64,000 nucleotides of DNA, taken from NCBI GenBank assembly GCA_947652605.1, contig OX393583.1, positions 13,743,222-13,807,221 of the forward strand, read 5' to 3'. The translations under genes were made by a program, and so were the position numbers. The stretch comes from Elmis aenea (lineage: Eukaryota > Arthropoda > Insecta > Coleoptera > Elmidae). Below the pieces are notes generated by a model. The model did no database searches. It saw only the letters and a program-made list of their open reading frames with translations, and had not been told where the DNA came from. Each line of letters opens with the position of its first letter. Position 1 is the first letter of the stretch. Positions 1 through 11,470 of the stretch are shown here, piece by piece.

Positions 1-966
1 AACAATCAAAAAAATATAGTTGGACGAAATATTGAGTACCGGTGTACGCCCGTCCTATTTCGCCATATAACTGAATGAAGCTTACTGATGCCCGACAGTA
101 AAGGACAGTCTACATCGTAGTAAAGGGAGAATGAAACCGATAAAGGCGAGTGGGGTTTAGACCACACCCAGAGGCGGGCTTAGAGAGAGAAACGAGAACA
201 TAATCCATCTCAGTTTAGTTGCGGACTTCTAAGGAAACGCAGAGCTACGATCAGTGCAGTTAAGGCTTCTTGGCGATTGAGGCCATCTTGATCAAGCTGC
301 AAAAAGTTCGTGAAGAGAAAACAAAAGCAGGTATTGAGTACCAGTAAAAAAAAAACTTGTACAGCTTAACTAATTTTTTACGTTCATGTAACCAAAAATG
401 TTTCAATAAAAAAAAATTGCTCCAGGCTTCCAGCACAACAAAAATTTCCATGTCTCAATATTTTTAACGTGCTTGTTTGTTTATAGTATTTGTAGACAAT
501 TGCGTTATTAATTTCAATTTAAATGCCAGTTCGTATTTTGTTTCCGACGTTAATAACGGCTCACGTCAAAGAATAAAAAGAAGAATAACAAAAGATGCGT
601 TTCACAAAACAGTACCTGTAATTCAGAATTTTAACATGGCCTACTTCTGTGCCTAATAAAAAATACAACTCGCACCAAACAATGCACACAGAAAATCTAA
701 TTAAAAAATCCCTAAATTAAATATAGTAAAAAACATTTTACACCGAAACACCCTCAATATATTTTGAGGAGAATTCTTCTTTCGCTGTCTTAAAAAGTTT
801 ATGAGCAGTGCCGTACCGTAACAATGCTACAAACGTGACACTCGAACAACTCAGATTGTACAGTTCTTTATTGACTTTGTCGTCCGATGTAGGTATTCGA
901 CTGTTATTATTATTATATGTAAACATTTGTTTTAAGTTGTACCAACAACTCAACATACACTGCTTA
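1..966. other. Unassigned AT-rich sequence, no gene recognised
   Basis: No open frame here resembles a known protein and no terminal repeats were found. Positions 100-330 are richer in G+C than the rest. A 27-codon plus-strand frame (about 256-339) can be read there, but it has no recognisable motif and is too short to call an exon. Confidence 0.4.
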
Positions 967-1745
967 AAAGAATTAAGGGATACCTATAAGTTTGCAATGA
1001 ACATCCAATTGCAGTGCTCAAAACAATTAAGGGATATCTATAAGTTTGCAATGAACATCCAATTACAGTGGTCAAAACAATTAAGGGATATCTATAAGTT
1101 TGCAATGAACATCCAATTGCAGTGCTCAAAACAATTAAGGGATATCTAAAAGTTTGCAATGAACATCCAATTACAATGGTCAAAACAATTAAGGGATATC
1201 TATAAGTTTGCAATGAACATCCAATTACAGTGGTCAAAACAATTAAGGGATATCTATAAGTTTGCATGAACATCCAATTGCAGTGCTCAAAACAATTAAG
1301 GGATATCTAAAAGTTTGCAATAAACATCCAATTACAGTGGTCAAAACAATTAAGGGATATCTATAAGTTTGCAATGAACATCCAATTACAGTGGTCAAAA
1401 CAATTAAGGGATATCTATAAGTTTGCAATGAACATCCAATTGCAGTGCTCAAAACAATTAAGGGATATCTAAAAGTTTGCAATGAACATCCAATTACAGT
1501 GGTCAAAACAATTAAGGGATATCTATAAGTTTGCAATGAACATCCAATTACAGTGGTCAAAACAATTAAGGAATATCTATAAGTTTGCAATGAACATCCA
1601 ATTGCAGTGCTCAAAACAATTAAGGGATATCTATAAGTTTGCAATGAACATCCAATTACAGTGGTCAAAACAATTAAGGAATATCTAAAAGTTTGCAATG
1701 AACATCCAATTACAGTGGTCAAAACAATTAAGGGATATCTACAAG
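967..1745. repeat. 54-bp tandem array with a 3-unit higher-order repeat
   Basis: Fourteen full units begin at 988, 1042, 1096, 1150, 1204, 1258, 1311, 1365, 1419, 1473, 1527, 1581, 1635 and 1689, preceded by a partial unit. The period is 54 bp, except for one 53-bp unit with a single-base loss at 1266. Two unit types differ at fixed sites: B carries TTGCAGTGCTC and A carries TTACAGTGGTC (one A copy has TTACAATGGTC). The order is B A B A A B A A B A A B A A, so from 1096 the array is four B-A-A trimers of about 162 bp. Because 54 is a multiple of three, both strands stay open for long stretches (18-residue periodic peptides). I regard those frames as by-products and not as genes. Confidence 0.95.
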
Positions 1746-1812
1746 CAATAAACATTTAACATATCATATAACTATATTTGTAACAAATAAAAACTAAGTT
1801 TAAACGAAAAGT

Positions 1813-1862
1813 CTACAAGTTTGCAATGAACATCAAAAATATCCCTTAAATGTTTTGACCAG
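1813..1862. repeat. Detached, partly inverted fragments of the 54-bp unit
   Basis: Beyond the array, 1815-1833 repeats the unit start (AAGTTTGCAATGAACATC) in direct orientation. Positions 1838-1862 repeat the unit's end in inverted orientation (ATCCCTTAA then GTTTTGACCA). The two half-units abut head to head, which points to an inversion breakpoint or a foldback copy at the edge of the array. Confidence 0.75.
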
Positions 1863-2614
1863 TATTGAGTATAAAACATAAATGACAGTCATTATCCTTG
1901 AAAATAATATTTCTTTCCTAAAAAAAAATAACATTCTTGCAGTAAAAACTTTTATTTGGCAAATACAGACAAAAGTTGATAATGATGTTTAAAAAAAAAG
2001 TTTTGTAGTCACTTTCTGTCTAGCCGGAAGCGAAAAGACGAGAACATTGGCACAGTATTAAACTGTCCCAAATAATGTTTTGTCGTCATTAAACATGCAA
2101 AATTGTTCATTAGATTTGTACATGGACGATATGTTTAAAACACATTGTATTTTATTACAAATAGAAATACAGCATCGTTTGTATGTGCAAAAGGTGTGTT
2201 AAACCTTTAAACATGAAGACCATGGGAATCTCGGAAACCGTTAGAAATAGAAGAATGGTTGAATTGAGAAACAAGTGTTTTTACGTGTCTAGAAAGGATC
2301 TACACTTGCTAATTGTGCCAGTTTCTGGAAATTTTTAAAATCCGAAGTATTAATTATCATTTTTACCTACAAAGATCTTATTATTGTGACGTTAGAAAAT
2401 AGAAATTAAGTATTTACATGTTAGCCAAAGATATAAATAGCGCGCGCGGTGTTGTTAAAATCAGTCTGCTTTTTCATTTTTTCAATGCGACAGTCAACTT
2501 TTTGAAGTCTTATATTTTCCGGGTTATCCTTTTATGCTACCAGTTGACCAATTTTATGATTAATAATGTAATAAATAAATACAATGATTATCGATTTTAA
2601 AAATTGTACTTATA
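1863..2614. other. Unassigned sequence with a decayed foldback-like box
   Basis: No gene is recognised. An ATCTCG box followed by a GTTAGAAATAG stretch at 2228-2248 resembles the subterminal box of the TACAGGGTG elements, but no intact end lies at the expected distance. Confidence 0.3.
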
Positions 2615-2853
2615 TACAGGGTGTTTCGATTTGGATCGAATCATTGGGGGAAATATTTTGGTTATTAAACAAGTTACAAAAATGTACAACTCAAATTTAT
2701 AAGACTTTTAACACTAACATCAAATATATCTAAATCAGTTTCCGATATGGGTGTAACTGGTTCTGGTACACCCCCTTTTTTTGTTTACTTTTGATTTTAG
2801 ATAAATAAAATTTTAGTCATATGATACAGGTAAAAAACCGGATTAATTGAACA
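2615..2853 (+). repeat. Foldback family S, left end only
   Basis: It starts with a TACAGGGTG terminus followed by TTTCGATTTGGATCG. The same sequence, without a complete terminus, recurs at 49316-49380 (CCGATTTGGACCG, then a TTATTAA...AAGTTGCG stretch). No matching right end is seen, because element A follows directly. Confidence 0.5.
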
Positions 2854-3600
2854 TATACAGGGTGTCACACAAAAAACGCCGCAAGCTGTAACTTCGTTGT
2901 TTGTGGTCCGATTTTGATAAACAAAAAACTAAATGAAATGGCTCCTTAAATACTATAAACTGAATTGGATTTCAATTTTTTTAAAGGCCAACTTAAATGT
3001 CAAACGATAGTCAATTTTTTTTTCCAAATGGCACCATCTATTTTTTTTTTACTAAATCTGGTAGACATTTTTTTTTCTGAATTCAATGATGTAATCATAA
3101 GTTAATTTTAGTGCAAAACTAATAAGAAATAAAAAATAAACGTTTAACTAAAATAGGTTAGGTTTCACAAAATTTTCAAGCGTGCCGTGGAAAACTAAAA
3201 AATCTCAATCAACAAATGTCATTTAACCGTCAGTGTGGTATTGATATGACATTTGTTGATTAAGATTTTTTTGTTTTCCACGAAAATTTTGTGAAACCTA
3301 ACCTATTTCTGTTAAACTTTTATTTTTTATTTCTTATTAGTCTAGCACTAAAATTAACTTATGATTACATCATTGAATTCAGAAAAAAAATGCCTACCAG
3401 ATTTAGTTAAAAAAATAGATGGTGCCATTTGGAAAAAAAATGACAATCGTTTGACATTTAAGTTGAACTTGAAAAAAATTGAAATCCAATTTAGTTTATA
3501 GTATTTGAGGAGACATTTCATTTAGTTTTTTGTTCATCAAAATCGGACCACAAATAACGGAGTTACAGCTTGCGGCGTTTTTTGTGTGACACCCTGTATA
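2854..3600. mobile_element. Foldback element A, copy 1 (TACAGGGTG ends)
   Basis: Both ends read TATACAGGGTGTCACAC and are followed by an AACGCCGCAAGCTGTAAC segment in opposite orientations, so the whole 747 bp folds into a near-complete hairpin with its centre near 3235. It holds no coding frame. A second copy lies at 58262-58962 in the same layout. This is a non-autonomous, probably MITE-like element. The TA-rich termini fit TA target use, as in Tc1/mariner relatives. Confidence 0.85.
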
Positions 3601-3750
3601 CACTCTTGTTTCACTTCCGGTTTCGCCGGAAATTACCCTAACTTTGTTAGATTCAAATGGAACCCTGTACATTTTTACATTTTGGTTAATTTTTAAAACC
3701 CAATATAATTTTTGGACCAACATTTATTTTTTTATTGTTCGAATAAAATA

Positions 3751-4386
3751 GGAAATTCCTACAAAACGCAATAACAATAGGTAAAATGTAAATATCTCAG
3801 AAAATATTCACTTTAGGTATAGACAAGTATTAAGAAAAGTTGAAGAAAAACAAAAATGCAACAAAATGACGTAATAATATACAGGGTGTTCCATTTGAAA
3901 AAATAAAGTTATTGATGTTTGAAAATTGGGAAGTTGGCACATCTATAAGAAACACCCTGTATAATATAAATTAATTCTGATGTATTTAGACTATGACTAC
4001 ACCTTTAGACTTTGAGTGTACAAAATATCATTTGCCAATTATTATTCATAACGTTGTGCTCTTGACAAGTATTGTACCCTGTTTTTCTGGAAATTCAAAG
4101 ATTTTTTGATATAAAGTGGCAACGTCGCAAAAAAATTATAAAAACAATATACTGTCATATGGAGATTTTCTTGCTGAATTCGATTTTGCAAAAATACACT
4201 GGGTGTTCAATTTAAAAAAATACCTTTAGTGACGCCCCACTTTTATGAAACACCCTGTATACTTGAAACTAGTTTTAAAACATGCACGTCTAGAAATATT
4301 ATAAGTTTCATTAAAAACTTTTTTTTGATAAGTTGACATTAAGGGCAATAATGGACTTTATAGCACTATTGGCGCACCCTGTATTT
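3751..4386 (+). repeat. Single arm of palindromic element W
   Basis: This segment matches 62571-63200, the right arm of the large palindrome W, along its whole length. The match includes the embedded short unit at 3878-3963, which has its own TACAGGGTG and CACCCTGTA ends, and the final GGCGCACCCTGTA. The other arm is absent here. It is either a one-armed derivative of W or the building block from which W arose by inverted duplication. Confidence 0.8.
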
Positions 4387-4739
4387 ATCTTTAAAAATAC
4401 TCAATTTAGTCCTTTCTTTATTGTATGTAAAAAATGTGTGGAAATAAATTACTTGGTGTTTATTGTGCCGGCCACATGCTAAACAATTGTATGAGTATTT
4501 GTCTAAAAATCCTTTCAATCCAGTTGACCTTAAAGTCATAACAGTAAACAATTTTTATACTTTTGTATGTATTCGATACAAGTTAAAAATTTTAAAGAAA
4601 TGTCTGATGAAATATGTTCAGTATCAAAGACTACTAGGGTGCAGTAAAGCAAGGTGGTTGACTCTTAATTGCGGCTCTCAAAATATACTTTTTAGAGCAG
4701 GTGAAATGTCCTACAATTCTCAAAACCTTATTTAGTAAT

Positions 4740-5150
4740 CCATAAAAAATATTCCAATATAAAACGATTCATTTTGGTGGTTGCCATGGTTTGTTCAAGT
4801 TCATATTGGGTAGAATTGACGCGTGTAATTCATTTTGACGTTTGCGCGGCGACAATGCTAAAACGCCTGTCCATTCTACCCAGAATGAACATAAACAAAC
4901 CATGGCAACCACCAAAATGAATCGTTTAATATTGGAATATTTGATGGTCCAATTTTACTTAACTCAAAAACTAGGTTTTACGAGAAAAACTAAAGAATTA
5001 AAAAAGTTTCTAAACAAGGCAAGCTTTCAAATAAAAAAAATTAATTGCAAAATTGTAACCCACCAAAAAGTTCCGATAAAAAAAAACAACAGGGGTCGCA
5101 CTTTTCAGCCCCCTGTGGAGGTGGGAGATGATTGAAAATACTACTAAGGG
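4740..5150 (+). repeat. Foldback family C, partial copy with central hairpin
   Basis: It contains an inverted repeat at 4763-4931 (TGGTGGTTGCCATGG against CCATGGCAACCACCA, with a TTCATATTGGGTAGAATT stretch inside). It then runs into the family C right arm (CCCACCAAAAAGTTC, then ACAGGGGTCGCACTTTTCAG). The left arm and the TACAGGGTG terminus are missing. Related copies are at 14603-15291, 17335-17893 and 59146-59933. Confidence 0.75.
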
Positions 5151-5756
5151 AAACCGGCAAAAGTATTGCTTACATTTACAAAAGCGCATATTTACTTTTA
5201 CAACTAAAAGCATAATTTAACAACAGATGTTGATTTTACGAATAAGTCTGCTGTGACTTATAAACGTAAAATTAATGTAAATAAATAACAGCAAATGTTT
5301 TATAAACAAAAATTGGCGTGTTTCGGTACAAACCGTGTTTTCGAGAAATTTACTAAAATATTATTAAATACGTCAGTATAATTTAGCAGAGAAAGGCTGA
5401 GCAAATATTTAAAAATTAAATAAAAAAGATGTTATATAGAATAATAAACGGTTTAAGCGGAAAAAATTAAATAAACATATCTTTCAATGTGGCTCATTAC
5501 TTTCATAAACATTAAAACAAAACATTTTGCGGTGTAAATTTTCATTTTATATATCAGTGCTTACGAACGCTACAGCCAAACTTGATTGGCCCTTAAAATT
5601 AGTGGGCATTTCGTTTATTAAAGACACAACGAAGTTCAATATTGAAATTAGTAATACAGGTACAACGCCAATTTTCCAGCAACTCATAGTTCGACACCTC
5701 CTTTAATCCGAAAAAGATTACGAGGGAATTTGAAATTTCCGCGGCCACAAAACTAG
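5151..5756. other. Unassigned AT-rich sequence
   Basis: No coding frame, terminal repeat or tandem repeat was recognised between the end of the family C copy and MITE K. Confidence 0.35.
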
Positions 5757-6066
5757 TTTTCCGACGACCACTATATAAAGCGAGTAATTTCGCACGACTT
5801 ACTACTACTGAAAATGACAAATTGCGCATGACACCGGAAATTGTGTGCAAAGTGCACTTTGCGTGTGTAAAGTGACGATTTCCGCTACATTACACACGCT
5901 AAACGCGCTGTCAAGTTAACGTGAAGAAAATCTAACCTCACAAATGTCAATTGTCACCAACGTCAAAAAAATGTTATTTTCACAATTTTTTTGCAGAATT
6001 AATGATTATGTCTAAATGGTCGTCGGAAAAGCATAGTGTACAACTCGTGCTGAAAGAATATTTCAC
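5757..6066 (-). mobile_element. MITE K, copy 1
   Basis: The core has 14-bp inverted ends, TTTTCCGACGACCA at 5757 and TGGTCGTCGGAAAA ending at 6030, followed by a GTACAACTCGTGCTGAAAG segment. It is inverted relative to copy 2 at 50680-51016, where the unfilled tandem units define the element's extent. No coding capacity is visible. The element carries CpG-containing stretches such as ACACACGCTAAACGCGC. Confidence 0.8.
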
Positions 6067-6117
6067 ACGAGTATGACAGTTGAGCCACGAGCCGTCAGGC
6101 GAGTGGCTCAGTCATAC

Positions 6118-6851
6118 GAGTGATGTAAAATTACCGTAATTTAAAATTTAGGTAAATTACGGTGGTAATTTACCATTTTTAATTAACATTTTAATTCAGT
6201 TACTGATATTAACTTCTAAGGCTAAGGAATTTGATTCCTGAGAAGTGCGAGGTTCTTCCTCATGTTGAAATAAAGTTTTGGGTTCACTTAGGTTTAAATT
6301 ATAATGAACAAATGATAACTTTGTGGCTCTTTCATTTGTTAGTTTGTTTCTTTTCTTGTTATGACCATTGCCAAAAGCAGAAAAAGATCTTTCTGTGGCA
6401 CACGTTGTTGCATGACAATTCAATATTTCTGTAGCTACTTTGCCTAAACTTGTAGTTGAGCAGAGCGACTTCTACCACAAAACAGAAAACGCTGCCCATA
6501 AAAAATCCTTTGTAAAATGTTCTTCCTTTGCTTTGCACAAAGTCACCTCAGCCATTACTTGACCAATATGACTTCCCCTAATTAAATGTAACGATAGTTT
6601 GTTAATATAAGCAATAGCATCAACATATTCATCATTATTTAAGTTTTTATCCATATATTTAGGGTCAAGTAAATTTACAGCAAAATGAACTGGTCTAAGA
6701 GCCATTTTCTTTATTTTTTATAAAAAAATCTTGCACTAGATCTAAATGCGATAACAATTTGGTAATTTATGGTAATTTAAAATGGTAAATTACCGATAAA
6801 TTACGGTAATTAATGTGGTAATTTACGGCGTAAATTACGACTCACATCACT
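6118..6851 (-). mobile_element. hAT transposon remnant
   Basis: Inverted ends of AGTGATGT (left, 6119) and ACATCACT (right, to 6850) are followed by subterminal GTAATTTAC-type repeats. Together they enclose a minus-strand hAT transposase C-terminal relic (6196-6705). No matching 8-bp target duplication is seen. The right end abuts CTCACTAC (in opposite orientation) inside another hAT's terminal sequence. Confidence 0.75.
6196..6705 (-). pseudogene. hAT transposase C-terminal half, one in-frame stop
   Basis: Read on the minus strand from 6705, a single frame runs to 6196 with one internal stop at about 6472. The first part holds the VNLLDPKYMDKNL stretch that precedes the dimerisation region in many hAT proteins. 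After the stop come ATERSFSAFGN and KKRNKLTNERATKLSFVHYN, the typical hAT C-terminal dimerisation signature (S/T-E-R-x-F-S-x-x-G, then R-N-x-L). The N-terminal zinc finger and most of the catalytic core are missing. The identification is confident at superfamily level. The copy is dead. Confidence 0.88.
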
Positions 6852-7078
6852 GGTAGTGAGTAAACAATCATATGCCATTTGTATGATTTCCCCTTTTTTT
6901 CTCTTTGAAAATACGTCAATTTTTTTTCGATTATTTGATTTAGATTTTTATCATGATTAGAAAGATATTGTAAAATTACCGGAATTACCGGAATTACAGG
7001 TAAAAACCTGGCAAATTACCGGTAAAATTTTAAGAGCATTTTTTTCGATTTACCGATTTACGGTATTACAATCCCTAC
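6852..7078 (-). repeat. Left terminal segment of the ACCGGTAA hAT, inverted
   Basis: This is the reverse complement of the left terminal region of the hAT at 13228-13452: the terminus TAGGGATTGTAATACCG, repeated ACCGGTAA blocks, the AAAATTTTACCGG and TTCTAATCATGATAAAAATC stretches, and finally CATATGATTGTTTACTCACTAC. It ends exactly where the hAT remnant at 6118-6851 begins. Confidence 0.8.
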
Positions 7079-7165
7079 TGAAAATAAACTAGATTGAAGA
7101 ACTGGTAGCGCACAAGTCAATTTGATGCCATTAAAATTTGTGCAAGACAATAAAACTCGATACGT

Positions 7166-7388
7166 AGGTTTGTTCCAGCAACACTAAGTAATATCCGATG
7201 AAGATCAACAGCTACACAGTATCAATATTGCGTTCCAGCGCAGTCTCCGATAGTTCATCGGACGATTAGTCGGTTGTTCCAGCAGTCATCGAATCCGACA
7301 GCGACTTACATTTATTAGTCCACAGTTGATGCATGAGCATAAACCAGTTCGTGTATTCGCACAAAATTGCCAGCTAGAACAAACCTTT
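7166..7388. mobile_element. Small inverted-repeat element, TTTGTTCCAGC ends
   Basis: It is bounded by AGGTTTGTTCCAGC and the inverse GCTAGAACAAACCT. The ends resemble the MITE H copies at 33236 and 40749 (AGGTTTGTTCCAACAA). No protein is encoded. Confidence 0.5.
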
Positions 7389-7656
7389 TTATAGCGTGTA
7401 GCCTCAATTTCGGCCTGATTGTGCTTCCGCGTTTTTCTGAACAGCATTAAGACATTTGCGCTGAATTAAAATCATTAAATTTTCATGCACCAAGATCGTT
7501 TAAGCAAAACGACTACAAACATATCACAACATTGAAACAAATTACATTTTAAAACAAAAATGGAGTTTTTATGCATGACAATGCTTTAACGCGGCACCGG
7601 TCAATGAAAATATGCAATGAAGTCACAGTTGGAAATTAAAAATGGATGTTTAATCT

Positions 7657-8058
7657 CAGGGGTTTGGAGCAGACCAATTTTTTAATTGCTCCGCTCCGGC
7701 ATCTAAATGCCTGCTCCTTCTCCGCTCCATACTCCAAATATTGTAAACATTTTTTTAAAAAAATTTTTGATGAAAAAAATTGTTTTTAAAAATAAAGTTT
7801 CAACTTTATCGGATATGTAGATTTTGGTCAAAAATAACAATATTTGGCCCTAACAAACGAGTGAAAATAAATAAATGTTTGAAAAAAACAGATTATTGAT
7901 CTTCCTTCAAAAGTTGAGAAAAAGGAAAAAAAAGTAGTTTTTTTTTAATGTTACATAATAAACTGGAGCAGTGGAGCAATCAAATTTATTTGCTCCGGGC
8001 AAAAACCCATTGCTCCACTGCTCCGTGCTCCAGCTCCGAGCTCCGCTCCAAAGCCCTG
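7657..8058. mobile_element. hAT MITE rich in GGAGC/GCTCC
   Basis: The ends are CAGGGGTTTGGAGC and GCTCCAAAGCCCTG, flanked by a perfect 8-bp target duplication TTTAATCT (7649-7656 and 8059-8066). Subterminal GCTCC repeats crowd both ends. It has no transposase sequence, so it would be mobilised in trans. Confidence 0.93.
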
Positions 8059-8066
8059 TTTAATCT

Positions 8067-9064
8067 GCCGCTTCCTAACATGTTAAAATACGCCACTTTA
8101 ACATTACATATACGGTTTTCTACTAAACGAAACTTGAAAAATAACAAAAAAAAAGGAAATTGCACGAAGTTTATGTAATTAAACCACCGAAAATATATAA
8201 AAAGCCGGAAAGTAACCGTGATAAAGTAAAATTAACATGAAATCATTACAATCCGTTTTAAAAATATGAGATAAAACATAATTGGGGAGTTTTTCTCCAT
8301 GACAAGCCTACAATAAACAAAAATTAAGTAACGCGATCTCCGATAACCTAATCAAAAAAAATCTGTACACTGTTCAATCAAGTAAATCTTAAAAAAAAAC
8401 TTTAAATACTTTATATTTTGAAACTCATTGTGAAAGAAAAAATAACAAAACCGCCAAGGAGTTTTTGTCTATTTATAACATTAGTAATCAAGGTTCCATG
8501 AAAATGAGAAGCTTATGAACGTCACGAGACTATGAAAATTAAGTCTTGAAACAAAAATAGAATATTTGCACTCCATGACAATGCTTCGACATAACCTAGA
8601 ATAATGAAATTAAAAAATGGTGTCACAAAAGTTAATAAATATTAAACTCTTCGCTACAGTAAAGTTATTTTCATAAAATATTAAATAGATCATTTTTATC
8701 GTGAAACCTTTGACTTGTTTGGAAGAGCATAACGACATAGCACAAATGCGAATAAAACAATCGCACATTTTAAACAATTCCGTCCCAAATACAACGGTTT
8801 TAAAGACTTTGTGTTGTTCATTATCTCAAAACAATTAAATTGTTACCAAAAACAATGGCTTTTAACAATTAACCTAGTAAAGTCGTCATAACAAGTTGAA
8901 TAGGTTCGTCGCAACCCGTTTCGTATACCTACACGTTATCTGTACGCATTATCGTTAAAAGAAAAATATGCGCGAGTAAATAAAGCAAAAGTATCATATG
9001 CAGAAAAAAACGATACAAATCAGTGTAAGTTTTAAGTGAAAATTGGCGATATTTTCATCTACAC
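8067..9064. other. Unassigned sequence
   Basis: No frame, terminal repeat or tandem repeat is recognised. It contains scattered low-complexity A/T runs. Confidence 0.35.
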
Positions 9065-9685
9065 TATACAGGGTGAGTCATCTTCTCTGGAACTAAAAGC
9101 AACTTTTATATTTCAAATGCAACACCCCATTAATATTCTTGACCGCCTTCATTTTAGCTTTACATCGATATACAATAGTACAGGTTTTTATGCGGTCTTG
9201 TCACTAAAATTTTAAAAATGTTTCAAGGTTTTTGGTCTTTATTTTAAAAAATCTCCTGAAGTCATTTTTCGAAGCACAGAGTTGTAATTTAGTAAGAACA
9301 TGCAGAAAACATTGCTCTATTAGTTCGATACGAAAAAGTTTGAATCATGCATACAGGGTGTTTATAAATAGGTGGCAACTTCCATCATTTTCAAAAGCTC
9401 GTAACTCAATTTTTTCGAATGCAAACCCCCATATTTTTTTATGTCATCGAATTCGTCTTTAATGCCCGGTTTCTCCGACACATCTTAAGATCTAGCTGAA
9501 TCTTAAGTTCGCCAACGGTATAAAGCGTTGCACCAAGCAATTTTAAGAACATATTCGACTTGAGCTGAGCTCACATCTTGAGTCGCTGTTTACTAGAACT
9601 TGAGCTGGAGTACATAACCTAAAAGTATCTTGTATTTGCTTTGTTTGTAGTTAAGTGTTTGTTTAAATTGTGGTTTAAGTTTAAA

Positions 9686-9856
9686 ATGGACATTGACTTT
9701 ATAAATATGATAGATGATGCAGATGATGACTTGTACGACCTTGTAATTCCTCGAAGGCGATTTGTTCGCGCAAATCCATTTACGGATTTCGAATACGATC
9801 GTTTTTTTATGCGTTTTCGCCTCACAAAAGAGAGTTATTGTAATCTTAGATCAAAT
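9686..9856 (+). pseudogene. Harbinger (HARBI1-like) transposase N-terminal fragment
   Basis: From an ATG at 9686 the frame reads an acidic start (MDIDFINMIDDADDD), then RRRFVRANPFTDFEYDRFF and RFRLTKESYCNL. This is the typical N-terminal region of Harbinger nucleases before the DDE domain (N-P-F...D-x-E-F...R-F-R-L-x-K). The original frame stops at 9857-9859. A +1 shift continues as DQIEPQWEY, indicating a frameshift. Foldback D interrupts the gene directly afterwards, and the catalytic domain is absent. Superfamily assignment is supported by both the protein and the TAA target duplication. Confidence 0.85.
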
Positions 9857-9872
9857 TGAGCCTCAATGGGAG

Positions 9873-10803
9873 TATACAGGGTGTTTGAAATTCGAGTTTA
9901 AGCATGGGGATCTCGCGTATTATAATAGCTAAAGTATAGGTGTAAATTTGGCAAAGTTGCTAAATTTGGTGCTCATTAATAATCCAAAGAGAAATTGGAA
10001 ATATCTCAAACAGTATCCGAGAAAATTAGGAAAAACTGGAAAATATGATTTTTAAAAATCGTTTATAACTCCTTTGGAGTTTGAAATATTTTAAATGTGT
10101 AAAAAAGTTGCCCAAGCAACTTTTTAAGCCGAATCGGATGGTGGTCACAAATTTTTCCTAGGTCGATTCGTTTTTGTTTCAGACTACCAACTTTGTTTTT
10201 TGTGATGGGCAGCATATCGCGTTTTTCTTCGTTATTAAAGTTCATTTTTAGGACTAACAGGCCTTTAAAACTTTTAGATTGTTGATCGGTTGTCATGGAA
10301 ACAACATAAACTACAATGACCGGCCAACCTGATTTATAATGGTTATTGTTTAAAACGTATTTTTTTAAATTTGACAATAAAAAAAAAAGTAAAATACCAT
10401 GTGTGATACATCAATGGATTTAGAAAAATAAATGCTATTTGATAATGTAAATAGCAAAACTTGCGCCCATAAGCAAAAACAAAGTTGGTTGTCATAAAAT
10501 AAAAACGAATCGATCTAAGAAAAATTTGTGACTACCATCCGATTCGGCTTTAAAAGTTGCTTCGGCAATGTTTTTACACATTTCAAATATTTCATACTCC
10601 AAAGGAGTTATAGACGATTTTCAAAAATCGTATTTTCCAGTTTTTCCTAATTTTCTCGGACCCCGTTTGAGATATTTCCAATTTCTCTTTGGATTATTAA
10701 TGAGCACCAAATTTAGCAACTTTGCCAAATTTAAACCTATACTCTAGCTATTATAATAAGCGAGAACCCCATGCTTAAACTCGAATTTCAAACACCCTGT
10801 ATA
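9873..10803. mobile_element. Foldback element D inside the Harbinger gene
   Basis: The arms read TATACAGGGTGTTTGAAATT and its inverse. ATCTCG lies 35 nt inside the left end and TTCTCG at the same distance inside the right end. The 931 bp is almost wholly palindromic, with its centre near 10340. Its insertion disrupts the Harbinger transposase frame, so it is younger than that element. Confidence 0.88.
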
Positions 10804-11470
10804 CATAATCTATTTATTTTATTTTCTTCCACCAAGCTAATTAATAATTGTTTTTCCTCCATGGTATAATTTATTATTTTTTTTCCGCCATTTCAACACA
10901 AAATAAAATAATAAACACCGAACTGTAACTTTATATGTGACTAACAGCTGATAGCAACAACAAGATGTCACAGGGAGCCGTTTTAACAGCTGTGATGTAA
11001 ATGGCCAATGAAAATTAGCCATTCAAATCTGCCGCTAAAATGCGCCGACTTCTTCCAACGTTGCCAAACCGAGTTCTAACTTAGCTGAGATGTCTAACAG
11101 ATTCCGGAATATGTTTTCTGTGCAACGCATTGGTATCTTGAGACGGTCTTAAATATAAGGCGGGCTTATATAAGTTCGATCTTGAGATGTGTCGGAGAAA
11201 CCGGGCATAAGAGAGCTACATTTTTAAGTTTAAGTACCTATGTCCTATACCCAAAACTCATACTTTTCGAGATATTTAACATTTTTTCTTCTAATCGATA
11301 TTGAAGCAAATAGAGTGCCGTGGAAATCGAAAAAACTGACTGTTGACTTTCCTAACGAAAAAAATTGTCATTTATATCTTGAATTATTGCATTTCCACAA
11401 TGAATTTACTTTACAAGAGCAAATTGATATGATTTATTGCCTGTTTACAAAGTTATGAAACATTTCATTT

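Larger units (their letters stand above)
9463..11207 (+). mobile_element. PIF/Harbinger element with TAA target duplication
   Basis: The ends are TGCCCGGTTTCTCCGACACA and its inverse, about 28 bp of inverted repeat. The element is flanked by TAA at 9460-9462 and 11208-11210, the 3-bp target typical of PIF/Harbinger. The paralogous repeat at 44180-44210 shows the unfilled site with a single TAA (44199-44201). Without nested foldback D the element is about 0.8 kb, far shorter than an autonomous Harbinger, so most of the transposase has been deleted. Confidence 0.93.
9065..11470 (+). repeat. Repeat E, copy 1, split by a Harbinger insertion
   Basis: It begins with TATACAGGGTGAGTCATC and has an internal ATACAGGGTGTTTATAAATA near 9351. 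It continues across the Harbinger insertion into the GATATTGAAGCAAATAGAG and AGAGCAAATTGATATG stretches at 11298-11432. The uninterrupted copy is at 43696-44440. No protein is recognised. Confidence 0.85.

Noticed and set aside
256..339. A small coding exon with a GCAG|GTATTG donor
   Set aside because: 27 codons without a recognisable motif or acceptor site. The evidence is too weak.
950..1755. Long frames on both strands over the 54-bp array, encoding 18-residue repeats
   Set aside because: The period is a multiple of three, so any stop-free frame stays open across the array on either strand. Nothing marks them as genes.
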